DNA from: Haemonchus contortus
Lineage: Eukaryota > Nematoda > Chromadorea > Rhabditida > Trichostrongylidae
Assembly (NCBI GenBank): GCA_000469685.2
Contig: LS997567.1
Coordinates: forward strand, 42,094,775-42,158,774
Direction: 5' to 3'
DNA length: 64,000 nucleotides
Shown one piece after another: positions 1 through 12,409 of the stretch. Below the pieces are notes generated by a model. That model was not told the origin of the DNA and searched no databases. It saw nothing but the letters and a program-made list of their open reading frames with translations. Numbering within the stretch: the first letter of the stretch is position 1; every line of letters starts with the position of its first letter. Both the position numbers and the translations under genes were made by a program.

Positions 1-166
1 CCATACAGAGACTATATGGACTGGACTATTTTTTACGCAATCCGGGTCTAAATGGACCTTTCACCCCTAAAATAACGCTGGATTTAATGAGCTTCTTTGC
101 AATTGACTAAATATAAACATAAACAGTAACCCATGATTACTCTAAACAACGGGAACAGAAACATAC

Positions 167-3100
167 TCTTGCAATATTGGAGAGAAGAGCTGGTGACAGA
201 GACTTGAGCGCAGTTCCAGAAATATCGAGGCTAAATGGAAAACTTTCGAAAAAATTCTAAATTGAATTTCATGAAAAGTTCACCTGAAGACGCTGATGTT
301 CTCAAAAGCTGCCGGCGAAATGAATGTAAGATCCCGGCAGTCAGTAAAGAAAACCGAGTGAAGCCTCGGCAGGCGAGAAAATGCTCCAGCTTCTACCACT
401 CGCAATGCACTTGACGATAGGTCCAGCCACTTGAATAAAATATAATCAACTTTCGAAAAGGTGGCTTTTCATAAAAAACGCCTTTATACCACATTTTCAT
501 CTCGAAAGTGAAACTCAATTCTAATACTCTCTCTAGACATTTACCATACGTATTACTTCTCACATCCGATGAAGCTCTTTCACTTTGAGAGATCGGAAAC
601 TACTACAACAAATTGGTCCAATAGGTCCACTAGTCCACTACGACCTAGCAATATCTGCATGTATTATATATTCAATCAATCTTTAATTGCTATAATAAAT
701 ACTTGTATCTGTATTGACTAAAAGATAGAGCGACGACTCCGGGATGAAGTGCTTCATGAATTAACCAGCTACTTATTATATGTCAATATAACAAACAAAT
801 GCACTTCTAAACAGAGACACAATTCAAAGCAAAGGTCGATTACGTGGCATACTCGGGAAACGATCTCTGTGGAAAAACAACACACAGAATCGGAGACTAT
901 ATTATTATCATTGTCACTATCATTACTACAGTTCTACCTTTCTTTGTTTTTCGAAAAAGATCTCGTTAAATAATTTGTTTACTTTTTTTCACGAGTTTTG
1001 CTATTTACCTGAAGGCTATCAAGACTTGCTTGTCCCTCGCCTATCACTGTGATGGGGTTATTAGCCAACAGTAGAGTCCTCAATCCTTCCATGCTACGTA
1101 GCTCGATTCCAGGAAGCTGTGTGAGATTGTTCGAACTAAGGTCGAGCACTTCCAGCTGAATACCGCAATTAGCCGCTTTCAAGCAGTAATTGCTTCGATA
1201 ACACAAGTAATTACACATTACTACGAAATTTACAAAAAAAAACTGAAAACGCACCGATAGCATAGGTGTAATCGAGTCGCACTCGACGCTTCGAATCCGA
1301 TTCCGACTTACATTCAAAAAACGTAAGGAAGTCGCCGTCGAAAAATCGCTCATCTGGAAAATAAGGTTTCTCAAAATTCTGAAATTAGTACTTAGAATGG
1401 ATTACCAAAGCAGATGGAAACGATAAAACATTTCTTGGAAGACATGTGACTCAGCGACTAGCGGTTAAACTCCCTCCTGAACACCCTCCCATGTGAAATC
1501 TCTTGTCGATCTCTCAAACCCCTACGAGGTTTATTTCCCATTGGGATCCGATTGTAAATACTTTGTATTGACGAGATAGTTCGCTGTTTGGAAGCCTGGA
1601 AAAAGTGTCAATGGCAAGTCTTCACAAGCCATAGATGGAGGAGCACCCTTCAACCTTTCCGTATTACTGTATGAAATTCCAGCTCGTGGCGGAACGGAAT
1701 AAGTCTTGCTATTTTTAGATGGAATTTGAACCACCAATGCTTGGCACGAGTTAGTTTGCTCCGCAGCTCCATACAACCTCAAGAGCTTTCTGCATGGTTG
1801 TCTAGCACATGTGGAGTAGATGGAAATCAATAGGTAGGAAACAACAATTGAAACAAGGCTACTGTTACATTTAGTGAGGGGTGCGGTAAATTCTCCCCGA
1901 AAATCGAGTCGCGCTCGCCGCACCCGATCGCGGGCAGTCGCGTTTTGTGAAGCGGAAGGCTTGAATTTCCAGTAGACGGTAATCGCCGCGGAAACTCTGC
2001 CGCTTGTCTTAGGAAATCGGGGAGAAATACCCCCACTCCCCCAGGAACTGTCAATGAGGAGCTGAACCCTGTATATAGAATTCATAACTTCATCGCTATT
2101 GGAACGATAGTTGATAGCAGTTCCCTGAAAATTGCTACTGTAACGTGTTTCCAGTACTTTGATATACCATAGCCGTTTTTGTAAGAGTACAAGGTTTTAA
2201 AGGCTGTTACAGTCTCCTTCATCAACCCGCTTTCTTCTTTATTCATAGCTATTGTGATGGCCTACCATAAATCGTTCAATTCTGTTGCCACTCAAATCAA
2301 CATCGTTCAGTTGTGGAATAAACCGGAACGCATGCATCCCAATGGCCTGCAACGAGTATATCGTCATCAGTGACGTCATCATTCTTTACTTTGCAGAAAT
2401 TACCTGAATTCTGTTATCATTCAAACGAATGTTTCGGATCCGTGGCATTCGGAGCGAATCATATCCTATTGAAGAGATTCTATTGTGTCCCAAATGTAGC
2501 TCTTCTATTTGTGGGAAAGGTGCTAATAAACCTCGCTCTATGCTCTAAATTCATATTTTTAATATTCTCGATATATCTGTAAGACTAAAGTGGTGTACCG
2601 TAAGACTGCTATGTTCGATCACAAGTTTCCTAATAGAGGGGAACGCTGCCCGTGTGCCCAGCCATGAGGCTTCGCTGAGATTGTTGTTGCTCAGATCGAG
2701 TTCCCTGAAACCTCCAATACACTTGAAATCGTCAACGAAAATTCCGTTTCAGAGTAGAACTCACTCTAGAAGTGTAAGTGGTTGTAAGAGGTCCAGCGAA
2801 ATAGAAGGGGTCCCATGTATTGACAATGATTTCAGTCCACTCCATTCCGTTGACGACAGATGAACATTGAGAGCGGCAAGATTAGTTTCATTGAGTGAAA
2901 CGCATGTTATCGTATTACCTGAAATACCGGTGATAACAGTATTTAGTTACAATGAAGTATCGAGGAGACTTTAATTGCGAATAATAATAAAAGATATGTT
3001 GAGATACTGCCAACCATATTGAGAGAGGTTTGATTAGCGCCTTATGGATCAGTAATCGTCCAAGTATGGCCCTTTCGTAGGGCAAGGGGGTATAGAAGGT

Positions 3101-3649
3101 TGGGCAAATCGGCCCATGTGGGTCGGTTTACCATTTGCTTTCCGATTCAATGCTTTTATGATTTACTTGTATAGCCTTGTTACTAGTACGTTGAACAACC
3201 GAATTATTCCGAGGGCGTACCCATCCCAGTTTAAGGCGTCACACCATCGGTCTGATCTTCATTCAAGTGTACAAACGATATATTTACTTGTAACGTATTC
3301 ATGAATTATAGGTTACTTGAAGGTTTTCAAAGTTATTTCAAAAGTTACAAGGAGAAGAGTGCTCGCATCGGTGCACAGTGATGGAAATAACGCTCCCTGA
3401 TGTTGTGTTTCCTTGAAGGCGAGCATGTGTAAATCGCGAGGCAACACCGTCAAAAAGCATTTCCTAAACCCATCCCTGACTAGAAGTACGGCTTCAGCAC
3501 GAAATATTATAGGTTGAGATTCATGGCTCACTCTCAATGTCCAAGTCCAACCATTAATTCATAAATCATTTACTACCTTTACAAAAACATTGTGGTGGGC
3601 ATGTAGCTCTCACGAACTCGACGAGGAACACTGCGGCCACCCACCGCAT
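167..3649 (-). CDS. Extracellular leucine-rich-repeat protein, 3' end off the window
   Basis: Nine exons read on the minus strand: 3649-3577, 2918-2765, 2704-2599, 2544-2404, 2346-2266, 1353-1255, 1155-1009, 429-284 and 230-167. All junctions agree in phase and give 337 codons. The start codon opens a hydrophobic signal peptide (residues 1-15), followed at once by an LRR N-terminal cap (CPPQCFC, about residues 17-23). Repeats with 23-25 residue spacing follow; cores seen include ELDLSNNNL, ELHLGHNRI, DVDLSGNRI, FLNVSRNRI, VLDLSSNNL, LLLANNPI and WLDLSSSAL. Joining 2346-2266 directly to 1353-1255 gives a perfect 24-residue spacing, so the open stretch at 1531-2085 is intronic. The last exon ends at a GTATGT donor and no C-terminal cap or membrane segment is reached, so more exons lie beyond position 1. 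The family (secreted or membrane LRR proteins, often in extracellular matrix and neuronal roles in nematodes) is clear; the orthologue is not. Confidence 0.87.
1375..2240. other. Intron 5 of the LRR gene with a GC-rich open stretch
   Basis: This intron carries a 184-codon open frame on the minus strand (1531-2085) overlapped by a second open frame (1827-2054). The core at about 1880-2060 is clearly richer in G+C than its surroundings. It shows no LRR pattern, and including it would break the 24-residue repeat register across the flanking exons. It may be an inserted repeat or an intronic gene; I do not recognise it. Confidence 0.4.
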
Positions 3650-3686
3650 CCGTGTGGCTTGACGTCTTTCGAGCTCAAAACGAACA

Positions 3687-3700
3687 CTGAAACGGGGAAT
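3687..3700 (-). promoter_or_regulatory. Possible trans-splice or 5'UTR acceptor of the LRR gene
   Basis: On the minus strand a pyrimidine-rich CCCCGTTTCAG ends at 3687, 37 bases upstream of the LRR start codon. Nematode messages are often trans-spliced at such sites; an ordinary 5'UTR intron is equally possible. Confidence 0.35.
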
Positions 3701-6055
3701 TCATTAGATGAAGTGGTTCTGAAAGATGTCTACAAAACGGCGGGAAAGACAACGTATGTGATTACTCGAACGTTACCAGTTTCCATAGTTGCCCATCGTA
3801 ATACAAAAAAGTATACTAGTTCTAATACGAATTATTGATTCCCATGCATCTGTTTGAGAAGCATTTCAGCTGTTATGGCAGACATTTTAATGATGGGATC
3901 ATCATCAAACGCTGGAGAAATGATTGGGGAGTGAGACAAGCCGGCGCTTTAATCCCACAAACCGCTTTATGTGATCATCAACGAGATAAGGATTTCGAGT
4001 GCGTTTCATTAGTTTCCAGAGCCAGTTGGAAATGTTGAATGTTCATATGAAAGTCATTTACGGAAGTATTAGGTAGTATTTCCATAAATGGCAGTTTTTT
4101 TAGAACATGTAGGAGATCTTAGGAGCAAAAAATGTAACAAATGAAAACCGAATTTAATCATGATTTCAAGCAAGATCATTGGTTTAGTAGTAAAGTAAGT
4201 GTACTCGACAATAGCTGATAAAAAGGCTATAGCGGTAATAGTTATCTAGGGCATTAGATTGAAGAACTCCAAAGCGGCTTTGGTACTCACGGAATGAGTC
4301 AAGACAGAAAAAGATGAAGCTTGAGGATCATGAAATTTCACTCTTGAAAAAATCGACAGCTGATTTTATTTCTAAAAAGTAATTGATTAATAAGGGATGT
4401 GAAAGAAACAATCTGTTAAATGATGAAAATGAATGGGGGATGTGGATACAGGTGAAATGATAATTAATGATAAGAAATGATAATAAGTAGCAAAGAGCAC
4501 TATGACAAAAGGATAGAAATAGTGAAAATCTACGAGTATTTTGAATAATTCGAAAAGTACTTTAAAGGAAGTATGCCATTTCTCACTATTTCAGTACTTG
4601 TATACGACCCTGGAAACTTTTAGTCGTATGGCTTTGATCAAAAAAAGGGCATTATAGAGGTTTAGAGCAGTAGTTTCCACGCCTTTATGACGGCTGCAGC
4701 TTTAGAGGTATGGCTTTCTTTCGTTTTTCGAAAGCTTCTTTAAAAATCATTCGGAGAATTATTTATTACCACTGAGAAAGCCGACCCTTCCATTATAATA
4801 AATGATTTACGTAGAGCATTAGAAAGCCTTCAGCTTTAACGAAAAGTTATGGGCATAACCTTGAAGGGTCGCCCCTTTCAGTCCCCTTTCTGCGCCGTAG
4901 AGTCAAGTGATCCTGAGGTTTACAAGGGCATTTTCATAAGTTTATTTTTTACAATGGGGGAAGACTAAAATAGTATGAGCCACGTATTATCAATATTACA
5001 TTATAGGGCTATGTTGACGACATCCACTTGGGTCTCATGAACGGAAGTGGGAACCCTATTTAGATTATTTGTCTTCAAGATGCATTTGTTATTAAATGAC
5101 TCCAGAATATGAAGAACAATTATTCGCTAGACCATTTTTTATGATCCCATTCACTTATACAAGATTACGCCAAATTCGAGGGAGCTGAGGGTGCTACCGG
5201 TCGAGTTTTTACGGGTGGTCGACCACCCTAACTGTTCTTCAGCCCTGTGAGAGCTGAGGGTTCATAAAAAGGATTCTCAGTACCAGTAGCGTCGCCATTG
5301 TAGAGATTCATGCTGATGGACCTGTTATTCGAATATCTACTTCCTCTATAACTGAAGCAGCTGTGGCACTAAACCTGGCTACCTGAGTCAAAGGTGGTTT
5401 CACAATTTTACATTGTGGCTTTTACCCAATGCAAAGTAGATAGGCGTGAAAGACACAGAAAGAATTTTTCACTACTTTTTTTATTTGCGGCATTGTTTAC
5501 GTCAGTATAGATCCCTTCCTGTCATGCATTTTTTATGTTCCCCTAAGACAACTTCCCTTGAAGGGTTCTATGTTGAGAATAAATATCTAGTGGCAATTCA
5601 AGTCTCGGAAAAGATGTTTATGGGAAATTTCGGGAAATGTATGGCCACGAACTGAAAGGCTTAATGACTGCGAGTATGAAGAGTTCAAAAAGTAACGGTG
5701 GAGAATCTCTGAAAAGGGCATTGTGAGTCTGTGAGTGACAGCTAACATTGATGGACTCAGGGGTGTGACATGATGATATGCGAAGCTGCGCATTTCACTG
5801 GGATGAGGTCGAGAAGAAGGCAATCAAGAGGGGACAAGTCAAAATAAGCCTCTATACTCCTGCTCCCACCCCTCACTTCTGACATAATTCCATTGAACGA
5901 CTTTGTTTGAAAAACAAATTATTGTTCCATAAAAACCGGAGGCGGTAAAGTGGTAAGAAATTCTTCAAGCTGTTTCGACTGTGCAGTTAATTAAATATAT
6001 GACTTCTAAAGGAATCGTTAGATTTCTCCTTAGGACTTAGCGTTCTGAAAATAAC
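3701..6055. other. Intergenic, no gene seen
   Basis: Only short frames without splice support occur here. At 5209-5232 a short GGTGGTCGACCACC palindrome is visible. Nothing else could be assigned. Confidence 0.5.
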
Positions 6056-6059
6056 CATC

Positions 6060-7285
6060 AAGATTGGAATCAGAGTACAATATCTCCTTATAAGCTGCTG
6101 CACCTTGAGTAGTACTGGATATAAGAAATCATCTGAAAGAGCCTAATACAGGCATACACAAATCGTGAAACGAGCTTTTATAATATTTCTCTTTGTATTT
6201 TTTGCCAGATTGCCAGGGACGGATTATTGCTAGAACGCAGAGATTTACTGTTTAACTCTCAAAATTACTAACCCCTTGAACTCAATATCCGCAAAAGTGT
6301 AGGCTGCCATAACTCTGAACATATGTATGTACTATTTCAAGAAAGTTTAACTCTGAGAAGAGTCATTCCTTTTCTTCTTCGAAACTTGGCCATACACTAA
6401 AGGAGTCCCATAATTGGAATGGTGGTCGAGAGTACTATAAAAGTACATGAAATTCTTTGTACATTTCTAAAAATTGCTATGCCCCTGATCTTCAGCTCAT
6501 TCAATACATCCAAGTAGTTAGGCTGCCATGATCTCGAGCATCGATGGCTCGAAAAAGAATCGGTTATAGAAATCGAGGGACTGGCAAAAAATACAAAGAG
6601 AAATATTATAAAAGGTCGTTTCACGACTTGTGTATGCCTGTATTAGGCTCTTTCAGATGATTTCATATATCCAGTACTACTCAAGGTGCGGCAGCTTATA
6701 AGGAGATATTGTATTCCTCCTTTGAAGCTTTACTGTTCCAAAAATAACTACCATGGTTGGAATCGGAGTTGAATAAAGTGTTAGAATATATAAGATTTAT
6801 CGTTCTAATTTAAAAAATACTGAATACTTGATCTTCACGCCATCCAATATTCATGGGGTATAGGCAGCTGTGATTTGGAACATCGATGGCCCGATAAAAA
6901 GAATTCTGTTGGAAATCGAGGGACTGGCAAAAAAATCGACAGAAAATTTTGTGAAAGGATACTGAGCACTTTGTGCATGCCTGAGAATAACTCCTCAGGC
7001 TGATTCTGAATATACAGTACTACTTTGATGAGGTTCTGTCTGGAGGGGGTTATCCCATTTTTCCCTCGAAACTTGATCATTCTCAAGAGAACCTCCATGA
7101 TTGACATCTGAGTTGAGAGTACTGTTAGAGTATACAGGATTTTCCATTCAAGTTTGAAACTATAAGAATTCCTGATCTTCATGTAATCCAATATCTATAG
7201 AGGGATAGGCACTTGTGATCTGGAACATCGATGGCTCGATAAGAAAAATTCTCTTGGAAACCGAGGGACTGGCAAAAAACCGAAG
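6060..7285. repeat. Tandem array of about 345-bp units with an inverted copy
   Basis: The landmark CATCGATGGCTCG (or CCG) recurs in direct orientation at 6539, 6881 and 7226, a spacing of 342 and 345. Each time it is followed about 35 bases later by CGAGGGACTGGCAAAAAA, and the sequence between landmarks is also alike, with substantial divergence. A further partial copy at about 6067-6213 is inverted and pairs with 6585-6720 over roughly 140 bases, so the left end could fold into a long hairpin. No protein is evident; frames on both strands are shadows of the repeat. Confidence 0.8.
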
Positions 7286-7289
7286 AAAA

Positions 7290-8515
7290 TTTTTGTTAAT
7301 TAGTTAAAAATCGAATTTATACGTTATGCACACGTTTGTATAAAAATTCAAATGCCGACTACATATATGTTTATTTGTTATACTTCCGCAAGTTCATTTC
7401 AAAAGGAGCTTACCGGTTTCATTCTTTAAAAGTACGTTTTGGAAGATCTTTTCACATGGACTGACTCCCGATGGTAACGTTAGAGCGCATAAATGATGAA
7501 AAATTTATCTTTCAACATTGGCTGAGAAGATTGTACTGCTTAATATAAACATGTCATACTGTTAGAAGAAGGAAGTAAGGCTACTTATTTGAAAGTCTGA
7601 AGAATGGCAAGTGCACAGAAAAATGAATTCTAGGTCTGTAGAGTTCAAAAAAGACCTTTCTTCATGTAAAACTTCTATCTAAACTATTGTGGAAACCGAT
7701 CTTCTCAAGAGATTCGCTTACAAGGTTTTGCTGGAAGGGTATGTGAGCGGAGATGGTTGAGAGGCTCATGTCAGGTTAATTTCTAGACGAGGCCGTTTCG
7801 AGAGGTTTGAAAGCTCTCTTTTTGGCTTACGTATTTCCTAGCAACGCTATCCAGTGTTGAGAAATTTCTTTGGTGAAAAACAAGTGCATCTCTACCCACG
7901 TCTCTCAAGCTGTTAAGGAAGGTCAATATCTCCCATGTGAAGTTGGGAAGCTAACTTCCTATGAGAGGTTTCTTTTGATAAGCATTCCTACCCACTTCAA
8001 GCACTGCGCAATTACTGATGGAGTACTAGAATATTTTACTTTACGAGATAAGTTTAAGTATGGCTACGGAAGTAACGTAGGAAACAGCGAGGGAATTCAA
8101 AACAGTCTTTCTACGAAGGGTCGGTTCTGAAGGGAAGAAACAAAGAAAGCCATCGTGAATGCTAACGTATGCACAGCGAAATGCAACCTCTTGTCTACAT
8201 AATTGCTTTGGCGAGCATCGTTCTCAAAAACAAGAATGGGAAACATCGTCCATGTTTACTGCCTTCAATTAGAAGTTTTGTAAAGGGAGGCATCTTGGAA
8301 GCCTTTCAGGTGTGGAAGCCTATTCTTCCTAGGTGGAGGAGGAACTGGACGACAGAGCGTTGCTTGAGTTTAACAAGCTTATGCAACCATAACCGCTTAG
8401 TTGACTTTTGTTTTTCAAAATAAAGAGAAAACAAGCAAATAAATAATTTAATCAAATTACATAGTGGAAAAAACTAATGTAGATAGATAGTGTATAGAGC
8501 CTGCCAGTCCTACTA
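7290..8515. other. Unassigned stretch with plus-strand open frames
   Basis: Two frames on the plus strand (about 7870-8130 and 8169-8423) are open but have no recognisable domain, signal peptide or convincing splice sites. No other structure seen. Confidence 0.3.
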
Positions 8516-8520
8516 CTCAC

Positions 8521-8619
8521 TTTCAGGTTTACAATTGCGCCACCCCAAACCCTATCAACTAGGATTGAAATGGAGCTGTAGCTATCGCTGGGTTCCTTTC
8601 CCGTTGAGTTTGGAACTGC
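8521..8619 (-). CDS. Candidate single internal exon, unknown protein
   Basis: A 33-codon stretch on the minus strand is bounded by a good acceptor (TTGATTCAG) and a consensus donor (GTGAGT), with phase 0 at both ends. The peptide begins AVPNSTGKEPSDSYSSIS and ends DRVWGGAIVNLK. No partner exon with matching phase was identified nearby, so it may be a chance match or one exon of a gene with long introns. Function unknown. Confidence 0.3.
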
Positions 8620-9009
8620 CTGAATCAACGACTCCTCCCGGGCTCTTACCAATGCTCAGGGTCTGCCTCTGACATACAAACTTTACTGAGAGATCAATAT
8701 GGAGATCTTAACCCCGGGTAAACAGTACTGTTTAAAAGCACTTGAAGTAGTTGGGACCTCGTTCCGAAAAGATCCAGTGATCACTTAAATGTATCACCAC
8801 TTTGTAAAGTGACCAAGAATAGTCATGAAGAAAACTGTGGCTGTAGAAAACTGGGAAATGATGAAGAGGACTTTCTGCATAAAATGAGCGGAACAGGAAA
8901 TGAATGCACGTTAAGGTCGACTGTTTACAATGTCCCGACCCAAAAACTAGTAAAGCTACCTAACTAGGCAGAATTCAGAGAACGAATAGCCTGCGGTGAG
9001 CGCGACTAC

Positions 9010-9235
9010 TTGTGACGGACAGGGCGAACTCTGAAGTGTTCGCCCGCTGCCAGGTGTGTTCCAGCGATGACGGCCGTGGCGACGGCGACGATGTTTTGGT
9101 GGGGACTCTGACAGAAGTAGCGACATGCAAAGCGGTCTGTTCGTAAATTGGCCACAAGGGTGTCTTCAGCATCATATCGGGCTCTTCAAGCTCTCGTCGT
9201 CGCTCACTCTTCGCCAGCAACCCCTCATGCATCAT
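9010..9235 (-). CDS. Candidate exon in a GC-rich island, unknown protein
   Basis: The minus strand is open from an ATG pair at 9235 for about 75 codons to a possible GTAGTC donor at 9009. The product is polar and Ser/Pro/Arg-rich (KTSSPSPRPSSLEHTW). The stretch is much richer in G+C than its flanks, as real exons here tend to be. The plus strand is partly open too, so strand and identity are uncertain. Confidence 0.2.
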
Positions 9236-9435
9236 TGTCACCGCATATCTACCACATCGCTTAGTGCGTATAATATACGCTACGCCACTATCATGCCAAC
9301 ATGAACGTAATGATCCTGTCCAGAATCTGTGTATATTCCCTAGAGGATGATAATGATGACTGGTGATAATGATGAATGATAATGAAAGAGATACGAGCAG
9401 AGCAGAATACAGGTGCTCCCTAGCTACAGGTCTAA

Positions 9436-9927
9436 CCAGGGAGGGGTAGTCTACTTATCTTGGAACTTTGAATTTAGACCCAGATAAATCGATAGAGTTT
9501 TGGATGCTGTTTACGAAAATGGAAATTAAAACTGCAAAATGGTTTTGCTTAAAAAGTTATGGGGGCCCGAATTTTGCTCGACAGTAGAATCAATTGTTTA
9601 AAGAAATGTCAGAAAACGTTTGGAGAGCCTTCGATAAAATGAAAAAAACACTTTACAAAAGTGCGGACAATGGCGGGGAGGGAGCCCTCATTTAACGCCC
9701 ACGAAGCGAGACCACTACCACTACGTCACGTGGGCGTTTGATATGGAAGCGACGAGTTCGCATCTCCAATTGATACTACTGTCAAGCAAAATTCGGGCCC
9801 CTATAACTTTTTAAGGAGAACCATTTTGCAGTTTTAATTTCCATTTTCGTAAACAGCATTCAGAACTCTATCGATTTATCTGGGTCTGAATTCAAAGTTC
9901 CAAGATAAGTAGACTACCCCTCCCTGG
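9436..9927. mobile_element. 492-bp foldback element (MITE) with long terminal inverted repeats
   Basis: The left arm (9436 to about 9590) and right arm (about 9775 to 9927) are inverted copies of about 150 bases with few mismatches. The ends read CCAGGGAGGGGTAGTCTAC and its complement. The three bases TAA flank both ends (9433-9435 and 9928-9930) as a target-site duplication. A TWA duplication is typical of PIF/Harbinger-type elements, so a non-autonomous member is the best guess. The middle encodes nothing recognisable. Confidence 0.85.
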
Positions 9928-9939
9928 TAAGATATTTAC

Positions 9940-10205
9940 TGACAGGGCTCTGCAGTGGCGCACAATCACATGAATGCTCCAGGGTTCGAATTCCGGTTTA
10001 ATACTCGCCCAGGCCACCGGAACCTTCCATCCTTTCGTGGGCCGGTTCATTGGTACAGACAGATCTGGGACTCGTGCATTGGTTGGTACCGCGAGACATT
10101 GTGTAGGCAACTTATCCCTTCAAATCACCACTACGGTTCTGATTGTCAGTCGAATGCAGGGCCGAATCCTAAGACCGTGATTGATTGAGACCGTAAGACT
10201 TTATT
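9940..10205 (+). mobile_element. tRNA-derived SINE, copy A
   Basis: A tRNA-like head with a B-box-like GGGTTCGAATTCC (about 9981) is followed by a body and a tail (GTCGAATGCAGGGCCGAATC, then GTGATTGATTGAGACC) that match the copies at 34826, 51180 and 60925. It starts within a few bases of the end of the foldback element. Open frames on both strands here are not genes. Confidence 0.7.
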
Positions 10206-10209
10206 TTTT

Positions 10210-11900
10210 CTGTTTAAAGAACTGTCTGTTGCAAAGTGTTACTATCTATAAGTACCACAAAATATTTTGATGAACATTCATGATGTCGGGAGACCATAAA
10301 CATCAACGCCTTTTCTAGCCTGTAAAAATTCATTGTAGAAAAGATAGGTAATACAAGATACAGATGATAAAGTATTTAAGTGAAAATGAGTAAATTTTAA
10401 GCACACTCGACAGCACACAACACTGGCGTGGCGACGATGAGAATGGAAAAGACGCAATATGACAGACGCATGCTATACGCAATATATTCATTATTCACCA
10501 ACTGCCGAGTAATCTGTGATGTTGCTAATTAATGGTGGTAAGCTGGTAATTAGATCAAAAGCCGTGCTCTCGAGGGCCAATTAAGTGGACGGGGGAAAAG
10601 TCCCGCTTTATTTAGGGTGATTTGGACCGAACTAAAAGTCAAAGCTCGGAGCTAACGGCCAGTAAAACTAGGCTGTTACGAGTTCCCAGAGAGTTCTTTC
10701 AAGTACTACCAAGGAGCGAAGGAATGACAAGAACCCAAGCATCACTGAGGAGGATCGAGGAAGATTTCTGTTGAAGCAGAAATCCAAATTTAACACTTTT
10801 CAGCACCAGGCGGGCTTCTCAAAAACTTGTTGAACTGATTTAGTTATGTACTGTATAAATCTCATTGTAACGTTAGGCGGGCTTTCAAAAACGAGCTGCA
10901 GTTCAAAATTTTATTTCAGCAGAGCAGCGACAGTTTCAATTACATTTCCAACAGCTTTTTTACAATTATAGCCCATTTCGTCAACTGTAAACGAGTCTAA
11001 ACTCGTCAATGAACGTTGTTATACCCGAAACTCAGGCTGAATCCTACGACTTCTAACTTTCTTACAGAAAGACTATTTTCTAACAATATTCCGTACAATG
11101 TAACAAAACTAAAAATCTGGAATAGTTCTTATCTGAGGTTTTTCGAAAAAAACAGCAATTGCAAGTGACCTTTTGGAAAGGAACAACCTCAAAGCTCCTC
11201 CTCAAGAACAGTCTTATACAGCGGCCTATTTTGAAACTACTTGTAGGCAGGGCACATTACTGTGTACTTGAAAGGTAAACAGTAGTCAGTAGGGGGATGT
11301 GAAGGGAGAAGTCATTTCGTTAAACCAAGGGCAGGCACCAAATCAGGAACGTGGCGGATCCCTTCCTATGCTATGACGAGGAAGGGCGTGGCACAGGCGG
11401 ATTCCTCAAATCGGCTGGCGCGAGGCTGTACGAGTTTAGCTACTTAGCTCTGAATCCTCAGTTCACGAAATTCAACACTCACGGGATGACAACAGGAAAA
11501 CCAACCTTCGAAACGGCTTATCAATATTCCGAAAGGATCAATTATATCATTTTATCAAGCTAATTTATCATCCGTCTGCGCCACGCCCTACCCACTGGCG
11601 GAGTCAGGAGGCTAACCTTGAGGCCATTCCCAAGTCTGAACCGGCTCCAAATTCTCGTGGTTGACAGGAGGGCCTCCTATTGGGAGACCATCTTGGAAAC
11701 TGAGAGCTTTATGCCTTCAATGCGTTAGTATGAAACTTGCACATAATGATCGTGATAGGAGAGGAAGAAGAAAGAAACTACCAATCTTCCGAGAAGAGCG
11801 GAAAAAAATCGAAAATGATAGCGATGAGAACAGGACGAGTTGTTGATCATTATGAATGATAGATGATGATAGTGAATGATAAACTTCAATGAAAATTTTC
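10210..11900. other. Intergenic, no gene seen
   Basis: No splice-supported coding sequence was found. A 70-codon plus-strand frame at 11351-11563 has no recognisable features. Confidence 0.4.
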
Positions 11901-11920
11901 ATGAAAAATAATATTTTCAC

Positions 11921-12107
11921 ATGAGAATTGTCTTAGTTTTTGCCAAACAGCTGCAATGTGTTTTGATATGATTTGTCGAACACTTCTCACATCGCGAGGT
12001 GTGACTTTTGTCGTCGTAGTGTAATGCGAGTTTGAAATCATCTCAACCAGACACTCAACCACGTCAACGATGGCATTTGACAAGTCAAAGGCAAAAAGTA
12101 GAAAACA
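11921..12107 (-). CDS. Candidate exon with faint histone-fold (H2B-like) resemblance
   Basis: The minus strand is open for 62 codons between an acceptor-like CACCCCAG and a possible GTGAAA donor. The peptide includes AIVDVVECLVEMISNSHY and VTPRDVRSVRQIISKH. This can be laid against the second half of histone H2B (helix ending in HY, then a T-x-R-E/D-I/V motif opening the next helix) with one gap. Typical H2B basic and acidic residues are largely missing and no N-terminal half is visible, so it may be a decayed histone pseudogene, a divergent histone-fold protein or a coincidence. Confidence 0.22.
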
Positions 12108-12409
12108 CTGGGGTGAGGGGAAGGTAGAGGGTCCCTGGCACACTGCGTGGCCCCTGGCACAGAAAACTCTTTTCTGCCCTTGTTCTCCTGCTTCAGAAGA
12201 TTTTCGTCAGCTTCGAAAACTTACTTGGTGGTCTTTAGTGTTCTGCACTTTGTTTTACACAGTCCAAGCAAAAAAAAGGTGCTTCACTAAACCTGAAATT
12301 CCTCAAAGCATTAGATTTACTGAAAGCTGTAACTGGTTAGCCAAAGTAGCCGAATTTTTTCGCCGAGTGTCAACGACAGCTTCAAATTTGGGCTGCTATT
12401 GAAGAGCAA

